Shown: piece after piece, positions 16,831 through 28,900 of the stretch
How positions within the stretch are numbered: position 1 is the first letter of the stretch
Layout of the letters: every line of letters begins with the position of its first letter
Assembly: GCA_937967805.1 (NCBI GenBank)
Contig: CALBTC010000137.1
Span: 1-57,383, forward strand
DNA length: 57,383 nt
DNA from: an uncultured Anaerolineaceae bacterium
GTDB taxonomy: Bacteria > Chloroflexota > Anaerolineae > Promineifilales > Promineifilaceae
Reading direction: 5' to 3'
The notes under the pieces: model-generated
The model's input: only the letters and a program-made list of their open reading frames with translations
Told to the model about the DNA's origin: nothing
Databases searched by the model: none
Program-made: the position numbers and the translations under genes

Positions 16831-17613
16831 TTACTGGAACAGCTGGCCAATCCACGCAAAAATACCCAGCAGTTGAGCGGCCGATACAGCAACGACGGCG
16901 ATGAGTAGCCAGCGCACAAAGTTGGCCCCGCGCTCCACCGCCATGCGGGCCGCGGCCCAGGCTCCCAGCGAGTTACCGACCGCCAGCAGCAGCCCTATCC
17001 CCCACAGCACCTGGTCATTCAGCATAAAAACAACGAGCGACGAAATGGTAAACGCCAGAACGATAAACACTTTTACGGCGTTGGCCCGCACCAGATCATA
17101 GCCGATGCCGAGCACCAGCCCGGCCAGCAGGAAAATACCAACGCCGGCCTGCAAGAAACCGCCGTACATGCCGATGAAGAAAAAGAGGATGAGCTGGAGG
17201 ATGGACGGCCGTTCCCCCATCTTCTTTAATTCCCCTTGCAGCCACCGCTTGGGTCGCAGCAAAATGACAAACAGCATGATCACCATCAACACGCCTATCG
17301 CCTGCTCCAGCAGCGCCTCGTCTAAATCAACTGCAATCTGTGCCCCGATGATGGAGCCGAAGATAGCCGGCAGAGACAAAATCAGCCCGCCGCGAAAATC
17401 CATCATCTGCTGCCGGCGAAAACTTTCAACCGACACGATATTTTGAAACAGCACGCCCACCCGGTTGGTGCCGTTGGCCACGTTGGCCGGAATCCCCATG
17501 AAGATGAGCAGCGGCAGCGTAATGAGCGATCCGCTGCCCGCCAACGTGTTGATAAACCCTGCCCCAAAACCGGCGGCCAAAACTGCCGGATAAATATACC
17601 ATTCCCATTCCAT
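16831..17613 (-). CDS. TauE/SafE (TSUP) family permease
   Basis: About 260 residues with the two-fold repeat of the TSUP family. The first repeat has GFINTLAGSGSLITLPLLIFMGIPANVANGTNRVG and the second GGFLQAGVGIFLLAGLVLGIGYDLVRANAVK; eight helices in all. Members export sulfite, sulfonates or related organic anions. The start is ATG 17611-17613 with AGGAG 9 nt upstream; the frame continues upstream through a low-complexity repeat that is not protein-like. It converges with the DASS transporter, 8 nt apart, with no terminator between them. Confidence 0.88.
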   Translation of the reverse strand: MEWEWYIYPAVLAAGFGAGFINTLAGSGSLITLPLLIFMGIPANVANGTNRVGVLFQNIVSVESFRRQQMMDFRGGLILSLPAIFGSIIGAQIAVDLDEALLEQAIGVLMVIMLFVILLRPKRWLQGELKKMGERPSILQLILFFFIGMYGGFLQAGVGIFLLAGLVLGIGYDLVRANAVKVFIVLAFTISSLVVFMLNDQVLWGIGLLLAVGNSLGAWAAARMAVERGANFVRWLLIAVVAVSAAQLLGIFAWIGQLFQ

Positions 17614-17633
17614 CGATTGACTCCTAGATTTTT

Positions 17634-17663
17634 TAACGCAGAGGCGCGGAGACGCAGAGAGAT
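17634..17663. repeat. GCAGAG-rich dispersed repeat fragment
   Basis: A tract reading AACGCAGAGGCGCGGAGACG and then CAGAGAG, with a GCAGAG-like unit repeated. Similar GCAGAG(G/A)C tracts recur between genes in many bacterial genomes. It lies 20 nt upstream of the permease start on the minus strand. Confidence 0.5.
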
Positions 17664-17784
17664 TTCGGGACTGTGCTTCGCATTCTGCAAATTTTAATTC
17701 CTCAACCGAATTATAGTTGGTCCCTAGAATCATGCGATTTATTAGACCTGTTTCTGGCAGCGAGATTCGTTAAATGGACACATC

Positions 17785-17800
17785 CATGATAAAAATCATG
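17785..17800. promoter_or_regulatory. Operator-like dyad CATGAT-AAAA-ATCATG
   Basis: A perfect 6+6 inverted repeat with a 4-nt spacer, 33 nt before the hydantoinase ATG, in the position of a promoter-proximal operator. No regulator gene is adjacent to pair with it. Confidence 0.35.
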
Positions 17801-17832
17801 TCGGATTGAGCAATTTGTCAGGAGGTAATGGC

Positions 17833-19197
17833 ATGTATGATTTGGTGATTAAGAGGGGGACGGTGGTGACGGCCGTTGCCACATTCCCGGCAGACATCGG
17901 CATCAACGGCGAAACAATCGCCGCCATCGGGCAAAACCTGGACGGCCAGGAGGTGCTGGACGCAACCGGCAAGCTTGTCACCCCCGGTGCGGTGGACATG
18001 CACGTCCACCTGCAAATGCCCATCGGCAACTTTACCTCTGCAGACAGCTTCTACAGCGGCAGCCGCGCCGCCGCTTTTGGCGGCACCACCACCATTGTGG
18101 ATTTTGTAGAAACTCACCCTGAGGAAACGATGGTCGAAGCGATTGCCGCCCGCCGCGCTCTGGCCGACCCCAACGTGGTGATCGATTACGGCCTGCACAT
18201 GACGATTGGTCCCAGCGACATGGCTAAACTGGACCAGGTGCCCGACGCATTTGCCGCCGGCTGCACCAGCTTTAAGCTGTACATGGCGTACGGGCTGCGC
18301 TTACGTGATGATGAGCTGATGCGGGCGCTAACGGCCGTACGCAACGTCAGCGGCATCCCGGTGGTCCACGCCGAAAATTGGGACGTCATCACCGAGCTGA
18401 TCCGGCAGAATCTGGCTGCGGGACGCACCGGCCCGCACTGGCATCCGCGCAGCCGCCCCGCCCTGCTGGAAGCCGAGGCTACCGGCCGGGTCATCGACAT
18501 TGCCAGCTTTGTCGGCGTGCCGCTGCACATCTTCCACGTCTCCTGCGGCGAGACGGTGAGCCGCATCGCCAACGCCCGGCGGCAGGGACTGCCCGTCACC
18601 GGCGAGACGTGCCCGCAGTATCTGTTCCTCACCTGGGACGTGTACGACGCGCCCGGCGTAGACGGCGCGCTGCCCGTCTGCTCGCCCCCCATCCGCGACA
18701 GCGCCGCCCAAACCGCGCTGTGGCAGGCACTCAGCCGCAACGATCTGCAAATTGTGACCACCGATCACTGCCCCTTCACCTACGAAGAAAAGGCATCTGG
18801 CCTGGAAAATTACAGCCAGATTCCCGGCGGGGTGCCCTCGATTGAAATGCGCTTTGCCGCGCTTTATTCGCACGGGGTGCGCAAGGGGTGGCTCAGCCTG
18901 CCGCAGTGGGTGGCGCAGTGCTGCACCAATCCGGCCAGGTTGATGGGTTTAGCCAAAAAAGGGGAAATCACCGTGGGCTACGATGCCGACCTGGTGATTT
19001 TTGATCCGGAAGCATCAAAAACGCTCACGCCGGAAACGCTGCACGAGACGGCCGGCTGGACACCGTATGCAGGGCTGACGCTGCAAGGCTGGCCGCAAAC
19101 CACGCTCAGCCGGGGCAAAGTTGTGGTGCAGGATGGGGAGTTTTTAGGTGAGGCGGGGAACGGCCGTTTCCTCCACCGCACTCAGGCCAACCTGTAA
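17833..19197 (+). CDS. Dihydropyrimidinase / D-hydantoinase family amidohydrolase
   Basis: A 454-residue cyclic-amide hydrolase. All metal ligands are visible: HVHL (His57, His59), carboxylated Lys148 in GCTSFKLYM, His179 in VVHAEN, His235 in LHIFHVSC, and Asp311 in TTDHCPF. This is the binuclear centre of enzymes opening dihydropyrimidine, hydantoin or allantoin-type rings. AGGAGGT lies 6 nt before ATG 17833. No beta-ureidopropionase or carbamoylase follows; the next gene is convergent and belongs to the NRPS cluster, so the substrate remains open. Confidence 0.92.
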   Translation: MYDLVIKRGTVVTAVATFPADIGINGETIAAIGQNLDGQEVLDATGKLVTPGAVDMHVHLQMPIGNFTSADSFYSGSRAAAFGGTTTIVDFVETHPEETMVEAIAARRALADPNVVIDYGLHMTIGPSDMAKLDQVPDAFAAGCTSFKLYMAYGLRLRDDELMRALTAVRNVSGIPVVHAENWDVITELIRQNLAAGRTGPHWHPRSRPALLEAEATGRVIDIASFVGVPLHIFHVSCGETVSRIANARRQGLPVTGETCPQYLFLTWDVYDAPGVDGALPVCSPPIRDSAAQTALWQALSRNDLQIVTTDHCPFTYEEKASGLENYSQIPGGVPSIEMRFAALYSHGVRKGWLSLPQWVAQCCTNPARLMGLAKKGEITVGYDADLVIFDPEASKTLTPETLHETAGWTPYAGLTLQGWPQTTLSRGKVVVQDGEFLGEAGNGRFLHRTQANL

Positions 19198-19231
19198 ACT
19201 GATTACCGACCTACCGTTTACCATTCACCGC

Positions 19232-19978
19232 TCACAGCCACTGCCACGTGCGCAACTGCCACTCCTGCCCTTCAGCGATGACGGCGCCGGCGTAGCCAGC
19301 GGCCGGCTCCAGGTTTTCCAGCTTCCAGCGGGCGGCGGCTTCCCGGCTGCCTTTCACCTGGAGCAGTTCGGCCGGCTCGCCCGGCTTCAGCGTCACATCA
19401 AACGAATCCAGCGGGCAGGAGAGCCCTTCGCCAATGACTTTGATGAAGGCTTCTTTGCGGGTCCAGCAGTTGAAGAACGCCTGGGGTTTTTGCGCGACGG
19501 GAACGGCCGTAAACACCGCCACCTCATTTCTGGAGAAAAAACGCTCGGCAATTTGCTCGCCGTCTTCTAACGGCCGTACCTGTTCAATGTCCACCCCCAC
19601 TTCCCGCTGACGGGCAAAAGCCAGCAGCGCCACCCCCTGAGCGTGCGAAATGTTGAAGCGCACGCCGGACCGGGCCTGCTCAGCGACTAACTCCGGCTTT
19701 CCATGCTCGCCGTAGACAAAAGCGATGTGATGCGCCGGCAAATTTAAGTAGCTGCCTAAAAGCTGCCGCAGCAAACCCCGTGCCACAATGTAATGGGCCC
19801 GGTCGTGATCAAAATAAAAGCGGTTGGCCCGCGCCCGCTCATCTTCGGCCAGGTGCTGCCACAACTGGTTGAGCTGCGTTGGCGGCCGGTCAAGGGAGGC
19901 AACCCAGACGTGGAGTTCGTCCTGGGGCAAGGTGGGCTTGGCCGGAGGCAGCGGCCAGGTGGAGCGAAACGGGGTCAT
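19232..19978 (-). CDS. Sfp-type 4'-phosphopantetheinyl transferase
   Basis: A 248-residue enzyme that transfers phosphopantetheine from CoA to the serine of carrier domains. It has FNISHAQG, GVDIEQVRP (Mg ligands Asp130 and Glu132) and CWTRKEAFIKVIGEGL (Glu176 with Lys175), the pattern and length of the two-domain Sfp group used for NRPS/PKS carriers. Its ATG overlaps the big NRPS stop as ATGA, so it is translationally coupled and is the last gene of the minus-strand cluster. It can be expected to activate the six carrier domains encoded upstream. Confidence 0.93.
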   Translation of the reverse strand: MTPFRSTWPLPPAKPTLPQDELHVWVASLDRPPTQLNQLWQHLAEDERARANRFYFDHDRAHYIVARGLLRQLLGSYLNLPAHHIAFVYGEHGKPELVAEQARSGVRFNISHAQGVALLAFARQREVGVDIEQVRPLEDGEQIAERFFSRNEVAVFTAVPVAQKPQAFFNCWTRKEAFIKVIGEGLSCPLDSFDVTLKPGEPAELLQVKGSREAAARWKLENLEPAAGYAGAVIAEGQEWQLRTWQWL

Positions 19979-22900
19979 GCAAACGGTTCCAGTTGTTGTT
20001 TGAGCTCGGCAGCGACCTGATCGATGTACGGCCGTTTCAAAATTCCCAAATGAGTCGATTCCACCGCGTACATTTGGAGCCCTTCTTCGGGCAAATCAGA
20101 CCATCCTAATGACTTATCCCCGTCATTTTCCAGCGTGGAGTAAAACAGGATGGCCTCACCGGGATATCGCTGTGGCCGGTAGCTCTGCGTCGCCTGTGTT
20201 GAAATAACGTGCATAAAATAAAAATCGCTGAAGCGGGTGGGCACAACTTGCCAACGGTTGATGTATTGTTGAATCAGCCGGGCACGGACGTTACGCCAGT
20301 AGCGCACCCAGGCGCGGTACCCGCCGTGCCAATACCCCTTCAGCCGGTTCTTGCTGCTGTTTAAAATGTATCGCAGGCGAGCCAATCGGCCAAGTTGGGC
20401 CAGGTTGCTTTTGTGCCGGGCCAGTCGATCGGCGATTTCTTCGGCAGAATCAGCTTGCGGCACAGAAGGCTTGTTTTGCGGCGTCGAGGGATCGATGAAC
20501 ACCAGCAGGCCAACCTCTTCTCCGGCCCGTTTAAGCTGCTGGGCCATCTCGTACACCACAATGCCGCCAAAGCAGAAGCCGCTCAGCAAATACGGTCCCT
20601 CCGGCTGCACCATTTTGATCTCCTGAATGTAATGGGCTGCCATCTCTTCGACATCGGTAAACAGTGATTGGTGGGTTGTTTTATCCAGTACCGGTTGCAG
20701 GCCGTAAAACGGCCGTTCCGTCCCCAACAACTGCGCCAGATCACGGTAATGAAACACGTGCCCCGCCCCGCCGTGCACGCAAAAGAGCGGCGTCTTGCGG
20801 CCCAGCGGCTGAATGGGCACCAGTGAGGACCATTTTGGTGTTTCCCCGCGCCGGCGGATGGCGTCGGCCAGTTGGGTCACAGTGGGCGCCTCAAACAGCA
20901 GCGAGACGGGCAGCCGCAGCTTGAGCCGTTTTTCGATGGCGGCAAAAAGCGTCACCGCCTGGAGCGAGTGGCCGCCAAGCTCAAAATAGTTGGCGTCGGT
21001 ACTGATGGCGGTCAGCTTGAGAACATCCTGCCAAACCTGGAGAAGCTGGGATTCCAGCGCATCCTGCGGCGCGACAAACGTCCCATCGGCTGAACCAGGC
21101 TTGCTGTCCGGCGCGGGCAAGGCCTTGCGGTCGATTTTGCCGTTGGGCGTTTGCGGGAATTTTTCCAAGAAGATAAACGCAGCCGGCACCATGTAGGCCG
21201 GGAGGAATTGATTAAGGAACGGCCGTAAATCCCGCAGTTCCTCCTCATCCCCTACCACGTAAGCCACCAACTGCAACCCGCTGTCCGTCTCACGAGCCAA
21301 CACCAGCGCATCCTGCACGGCCGTATGCTGCCGCAGCGCCGCTTCGATTTCGCCAAGCTCTATGCGAAAACCGCGAACTTTAACCTGGTTGTCCAAGCGG
21401 CCACGAAATTCAATATTGCCATCGGGCAAGTAGCGAACGTTGTCGCCAGTTTTATAAAGCCGTTCACCCAGCTTACCGCCAAATGGATCAGGCAGGAAGT
21501 TAACAGCCGTCAAGTCGGGCCGGTTGAGATAACCGTGGGCCAGCCCCACGCCACCGATGTACAGCTCACCCCACACCCCCACAGGCACCGGTTGCATCTG
21601 GTTGTCTACTATGTAAACAGACGTGTTCGGAATTGGGCAGCCAATGATCGATCGACTTACGTCAGAAAGAGAATTCTGTCCAGCCACGACACAGAAGGTC
21701 TCCAGAATTGTCGCTTCAGTAGGGCCATACCCATTCACCAACTTCACCTCCGGTGGCGCAGCTTTCCGCCACGATTGTATGTGCTCAATTGACGCCTTTT
21801 CCCCACCGATGAAGAGAAGGCGTAATGATGCAGGAATGAGATAGGCATCCTCAGACAAGTGCATACACAACAGGTGCCAATAGGCTGTAGGCAAATCCAG
21901 TATTGTCACACCATTAGCGGCGCAAGTTTGCCAGAATCGCGCGGTTGTGCCTATCATGGCATCGTCGCGCAGCAGCAGCCTGGCTCCGTATGCTAATGTG
22001 GAAAATATTTCTTCCACAGCTACATCAAAACTGATCGATGCAAATTGCAGCACGGTATCTTCCGGTTGAAGTTCAACGTGCGCCATGCCCACCGTAACGT
22101 AATGGTACAGTGACCGGTGAGAAATCAAGACACCTTTAGGCTGACCGGTAGAGCCTGAAGTATACATAATGTATGCAGTGTAATCGGGTGTGATCCGAGG
22201 TTTGGGATCAACTTCATCTGCCTGCCCAATCGTTTGCCAATCAACATCCAGGCACAAAGTTTTAATCTGCCAGGGCCCGAGACGGTTTTGCAAAGAGGCC
22301 TGGGTGAGGATAACCTTTGCGGCCGTGTCTCGTAAGATGAAGTCAATGCGTTGCTGAGGATAAACAGGATCAATGGGAACATAAGCAGCCCCTGTTTTCA
22401 GAATGCCCAACAGCGCCACAATCATATCGGGCGACCGTTCCAGACAAACAGCAACGGCCGCATTTGGGCGAACACCCAACGATTTTAAGGTGTGCGCCAG
22501 TTGATTGGCACGGCTATTTAGCTGCGCGTAAGTTAGGTTCTTGGTTTGTTGCTGTTGTAACGTAGCGACGGCCGTTGCCTGCGGCTGGTTTGCTACTTGA
22601 GCTGCAAACCGATCCAAAATGGTTTCCTCTTGATTGTAAGGAACAGCAGTATTGTTCCAATCTCTCAAAAGCTGCTGCTGTTCCGCGGAAGTCAGCAGCG
22701 GCAAAAGGCCAATCCGCTGTTCCGGATCGGCGACAATGCTTTGTAGCAAAGTGAGGAAATGCCCAGCCAGCCGCGTAACGGTAACGCTATCAAACAAATC
22801 GACATTGTAGTGAAAGTTGGCCATCAGGCCATCGCCCGTTTCGATCAACTCCAGATCTAAATCGAACTGGGCGATCCCGTTGTTTAGGTCAATGGGCGTG

Positions 22901-25900
22901 ACGGTGAGGTTGGGCAACGGCCGTTCCGCCAAAGTTTGATATTGAAACGAAAACATGACCTGGAACAGTGGATCGAAGCTCAGGTTGCGCTCCGGCTGGA
23001 GCAGCTCCACCAGCTTCTCAAAAGGCACGTCGGGATGCTCGTAGGCAGTGGTGGCCATGTGGCGTACCTGGGCCAAAAGCTGCCGGAACGTTTGCCGGCC
23101 ATTCACCCGGCTGCGCAGCACCAGGGTGTTGACAAAAAAGCCAACCAGCCCTTCCACTTCTGGCTGCTGCCGATTGGCAATGGGGGTACCCACCAAAATA
23201 TCTTCCTGGGCGGTGTAGCGGTGCAGCAACACCTTAAACGCCGCCAGCAGCAGCATAAACGGCGTGCTGCCGCTTTGCTTACACAAAGCCATGATCTGAG
23301 CTATGAGTTCAGGCGAGAGCATTACAGTTTCTACCGCACCATTGTGTGTTTTGACTGCAGGGCGCGGCCTGTCGGTGGGCAGCTGCAAAAGGGGCAGCTC
23401 GCCTGCCAATTGTTCTCGCCAGTAATCAAGCTGAGCTTGCAGCGTCTCGCCCGTCAGCCAGTCGCGCTGCCACAGAGCAAAGTCAGCGTACTGGACGGGC
23501 AGTTCGGGCAGGTCTGGCTGCCGTTTGTTGCTGATGGCCTCATACAACGTCACCAGTTCATCCACCACAATGCCCGCCGACCAGCCATCAAAAATTATGT
23601 GATGGAACACAAGCAGCAAAATGTGTTCGTCTTCCTCAAGTTGCAGCAGGTAGAAGCGCAGGAGTGGGCCTTTTTCCAAATCGAATGGGTGCTGCACGGC
23701 CGTTTGCAAAACATCATCCAGTTCATCAGCCGACACGCTCATTTTGTTCAACGTCACCGGCCACTTATCGTGGATGATTTGTTGTGGGGTGCCGGCAACG
23801 GCCGTAAACGTGGTGCGCAAGCTCTCATGCCGCTGCACCAGCGCATGGCACGCCTGGGTCAAGGCGGTCTCATCCAGCCGGCCCGTTAGCCGCAGCGCCA
23901 ACGGTGTATTAAACAGGGAGCTGCCCGGCGTGAGCGCGTCCAAAAACCAGAGACGCTGCTGGGCAAAGGAAAGCGGCAGCGGCTGGTCTTCCTGGGCTCG
24001 AGGGGGTATTGTGGGCGTCACGGCCGTTTCCGCCAATCCCTCGTCAGCCATTGGTGGCTGCTGCACCACCTGAGCCAGACCCGCTACGGTGGGGGCGGCA
24101 AACAGAGCACGCAGCGACAGCTCAATGCGCAGCATTTGCCGTAGACGGGCTACCAACTGGGTGGCCAGCAGAGAATGTCCTCCCAGCTCGAAAAAGTTAT
24201 CGTGAACACCGACGCGATCCCGCTTGAGCACTTTAGCCCACACGTTGGCGATGACGGTTTCGAGGTCGTTGCGCGGCGGGGTGTATTCGGTGACGGTCGC
24301 TGCCATTGGTGCGGGCAATGCTTTGCGGTCAATTTTGCCGTTGGGCGTCAGCGGGAAGGCATCCAGCAGCACAAAGGAAGACGGAACCATGTAAGCCGGC
24401 AGCCGCCGGCTCAACGTGGCGCGCAAATTGGCAGCATCTGCATTTGGCCCCACGATGTAGGCCACCAACTGTGGCCCGGTTCGGGCATCATCTCGGGCCA
24501 TAACGAGGGCATCTTGAACGGCCGTTTGCCGCCGCAGCACCGTCTCAATTTCGCCCAGCTCAATGCGATAGCCGCGAACCTTCACCTGGTGGTCCAACCG
24601 GCCCAGGAAATCAACGTTTCCATTGGGCAGGTAACGAGCCAGATCACCGGTTCTGTAGAAGCGTGACCGGGTGACCGGGTGACCGGGTGACAAGGTGACC
24701 GACTGTTTTTTCACCTTGTCCCCTTGTCCCCTTGTCACCTTGTCATAGAGGTTTTCAATAAATTTCTCCGCCGTCAGCCCCGGTCGGTTCAAATAGCCGC
24801 GGGCCACGCCGATGCCGCCGATATACAGCTCGCCCGGTGTGCCAATGGGGACAAGCTGTTGGGCTTCGTTGAGGATGAAGAGCTGAACGTTGTCGATGGG
24901 GCGGCCGATGTGGGGATTGGCGTCATCCGGGGTGAGAACGGCCGTTGTCGCACAAACAGTTGCTTCAGTAGGACCATACCCATTGACAAAACGCCGCCCC
25001 GCCGACCAACGGGCCATCACCTCGGCCGAACACGCTTCGCCGGCAGCCACAACGGTTTGCAACGAGGGGAAATCGTCTGGGTTGAGAATGGCTAAGGCAG
25101 ATGGGGGGAGGGTTACGGCCGTAATCCCCTGCTCCTTCACCAGTGCCACTAGATCCGGACCGGGCAGCATCTCCTCCGCTTCAGCTAAAACCAGCGTTGC
25201 GCCCGTCGTCAGCGTGACAAACATCTCCGAGACCGACGCATCAAAGCCAAAGGCGGCAAATTGCAGCACCCGGCTCTCTGGCCCGATGGCAAACGCCTTG
25301 TGCTGCGCCTGCGCAAGGTTGGGCAGGCCACGGTGGGTCACCACCACCCCTTTGGGCTGTCCGGTCGAACCAGACGTGTAGATGATATAGGCGGCGTTTT
25401 CGGCCGTGGCGCCGCCGCTGGGGTTCTCGTCGCTGCATGAGTTGATTTTGGCCCAGTCGGAATCGAGTTTAATGGTCAATGGTAAATGGTTAATGGTTAA
25501 TGGTAAATTTTCACTCTCAGCATGCCTCCTGCCGCCTGTAACCAGTTGTTCTTGCGTGAGCAGCACGTTTGACTTTGCGTCGGTCAGCATGAAGTGGATG
25601 CGTTCTGGCGGATAGGCAGGATCGAGCGGCAGGTAGGCAGCGCCGGCTTTGAGCACGGCCAGGGCGGCAATGACCATTTCCGGCGAGCGGTTGAGATAGA
25701 CGGCCACGATGGTTTCCGGGCCAACGCCGCGTGTCTGCAAGAAGTGGGCCAGATGGTTGGCTTTGGCGTTAAGCTGAGCGTAGGTAAGCTGCTGATTGTG
25801 GTAGGTGACGGCCGTTTTCCTACCCCTCTCTTCCGCTACCTGCGCCACCCATTCGTGGATGAGTTGGTGGGGGACGGCCGTTTCCGTTTCGTTCCAATCC

Positions 25901-28900
25901 ACCAGCAGCGTTTGCAGTTCGGCCGTGCTGAGCGGGGAGAACGTATGGTGGGCTGCATCTGGCTCGGCAGCCAGCGCCGCCAGCGCGCGCTCAAAATAGC
26001 CGGCCAGCCGTTCGATGTGGGCCGCGCCAAATTGGGCCGGATTGTATTCCAGCCGCAGCGCCAATGTGCTCTCAATTGAATTTAGCTCCGCCTCGACCGC
26101 CAGATCAAAGTTCGCATGGCCATAAAATTGCTCACCCAAAATTTTAATCTCGTTACCATCGGCCAATTCATCAAAAACGTGAAAATGGAGGTAGTTAAAC
26201 GGCACCTCAAACAGCGGCTGGCCGCCCATCATCTGCTGCATTTCGGCCAGCGGGAAGCGGCGATGGGGCAGCAGCATCTTCTCGGTGGCAAACGTTTGCC
26301 GAACGAGATCGAGCCAACTGCCGTCGGCCAGTTTTTGGCGGAAGGGCACGGTGTTGAGGAACAGCCCCAGGGCGCGCTCGCTGCCGCTTTGTTCGGGACG
26401 GCCGTTCATCACCAGACCGCTCACCACCTCATTTTGCCCACAGACGAAACTCAAAACCTTGAGATGTGCCGCAAGTAAAACACTCTTAAGCGGCACGCCG
26501 GCCCGTTGGGCTACCTGGTTGAGTTGGCTAACCTGTTCGGCGGGAATGATGGTTTGGTGCACGGCCGTTTCCGGCAAATTATCATCCACTTCCGGCAGCG
26601 GCAGGCGGGGCACCGTACTGACGCTGCTCTCAGCTAAATTTTCCTGCCAAAACGCCCGCGATCTGTCTGAGGTAAGAATGGCTTGCTCGGCCGCCACAAA
26701 CTTTCGGTAAGGAATAGCGGGTCCCAGTCCAATAAAGACTCCGGCAAGCAGCGCCCGGTACGTCTGGAACAGCTCGGTCACCAGCGAGGCCACGCTCCAG
26801 CCATCCAGAATGGCGTGATGTTCGGCCATGATCATCTGGAAGCGGGTGGCGCTGCACCGGAAAAAGTGGAAGCGCAGCAGCGGTGGCTGCGTCCAATCAA
26901 ACTTTTCGGCAACGGTTTGCTGCACCCAGCGGTTAATTTCTACCTCCTGTGCTTCAACTTCAAACCGGCGCAAATCATGTAACGTTACGGGGATTCGCAC
27001 CTGCGGCCAGACCAATTGTAGCGGCTCACTGTAGGTCGTCAGGTCAAAGCTGGTACGCAAGATGGTATGTTTTTGGGCCAACTGCTGCACGGCCGTTTGC
27101 AATAATCTACCATCAAACACACCCTCAATCTGCCAACTGGTAACGTTATGGTAAACGGCCTGCACTGAGCCTGCCGAAGCGGCCGTTGCCGCCGCCAGTT
27201 CCACATGGAACAACATGCCCGCCTGCAATTTGCTCAGCGGATACGCATCTTCAACCTCAGACGGCAGCCGGCTGCGGTCCGCCTGGCTGATGAGGCTGAA
27301 GGGTGCCGCTTCGATGACGGCTACACCAGCTTCCACCAGCTCAATACGGGCGAACTGCTCCGAAAGGCGGCCAATCGTTTGCAGGTTGAACAGGTCCGCC
27401 AGCGAAAAGTTGAGCCCAGCCTGTCGGGCCTGGGCCAGCACTTGAATGCTGCGGATTGAGTCACCGCCCAGCTCAAAGTAGTTGTCGTCGATGCCCACGC
27501 GGGCTGCACCGAGCACACGGCTCCAGATGCCGGCCAGGATTTCTTCGGCGCGGGTGCGGGGTGGGGTGTACGGCCGTTCCAATTCAGGCCGCGTTTCGTC
27601 TGGCGCAGGCAGGGCGCGGCGGTCGATCTTGCCGTTGGTGGTCAGGGGGAAGGCGTCCAGCAGCACAAACGCTGCCGGAATCATGTAGGCAGGCAGCCGG
27701 GGCTGCAAATGGCGGCGCAATTCAGAAACGGTAACAGATTGCTCTGGATCGAGTACCAGGTACGCCACCAGCCGTTTTTCCCCTGGCTCATCTTCCCGCA
27801 CCAGGACCAGAAGCTGGCGAACGGCCGTGTGGCTGCCCAACGCCGCCTCAATCTCACCCAGCTCAATGCGAAACCCACGAATCTTCACCTGGTGGTCAAT
27901 CCGGCCCCGGTATTCGATGTCCCCATCCGGCAGCCAGCGGGCGAGATCGCCGGTGCGGTATAAACGTGAACGGGTGACAAGGTGACGGCGTTCTGCGAAC
28001 GCTGGTGACAAGGTGACCGGCTGTTTTTTCACCTTGTCAAAAAGATTCTCTAAAAACTTCTCCGCCGTCAATTCCGGCCGGTTCAGGTAACCCGCCGCCA
28101 CGCCCGCGCCGCCGACGTAAATCTCGCCGGGCACGCCGATGGGCACGGGCCGCTGCTGCGGGTCCAGAATGAAAAGCTGCAAGTCGGGGATGGGCTGGCC
28201 AATGACGCTGCCGGGCGCCTGGGCTACATCGTTTCTGAAAATGGGCCGGTAGGTGACGTGCACGGTAGTCTCGGTGATGCCGTACATATTGATCAGCTGC
28301 GGCTTTTGGTCACCGTGCCGGTCAAACCACGGCTGCAATGTGTTCAATTCCAACGCCTCACCGCCAAAAATCACGTACCGTAACGCCAATTCACCGGTAA
28401 ACGATAACTGATTACCGCTTACCGCTTCTGCCTCTGCCTGAATGAGCTGGCGGAACGCCGACGGTGTCTGGTTCAATACCGTGACGCCTTCATCCACGAG
28501 CAGACGATAAAAATCGTGCGGCGAGCGGCTGGTGAGATAGGGCACCACCACCAAACGGCCGCCGACCAGCAGCGCGCCCCAAATCTCCCACACAGAAAAG
28601 TCAAAAGCGTAGGAATGGAACAACGTCCAGACGTCATTTTGGTCAAAATGGTACCAATTGTCGGTTGCCTGCATCAGGCGCATGACGTTGTAATGGGTTA
28701 CCAGCACCCCCTTGGGCTTGCCCGTCGAGCCGGAAGTGTAAATGACGTAGGCGCGGTTGTGCGGCTGGACGGCGCTGGTGGGGTTTGTGGCGGGGTGGCC
28801 GGCAATTTGGGGCCAGTCGGTGTCAAGTTTAATTGCGAATTGTGAATTGTGAATTGTGAATTGTGAATTTTCACCTGCAACATGCCGCCTGCCACTTGCC

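Noticed and set aside
22936..23889. Long open frame (317 codons) antisense to the big NRPS
   Set aside because: It lies opposite conserved C-domain and A-domain sequence; the protein has no family features. It is a GC-rich coding shadow, like those at 29671-30597, 38011-39252 and 41674-43017.
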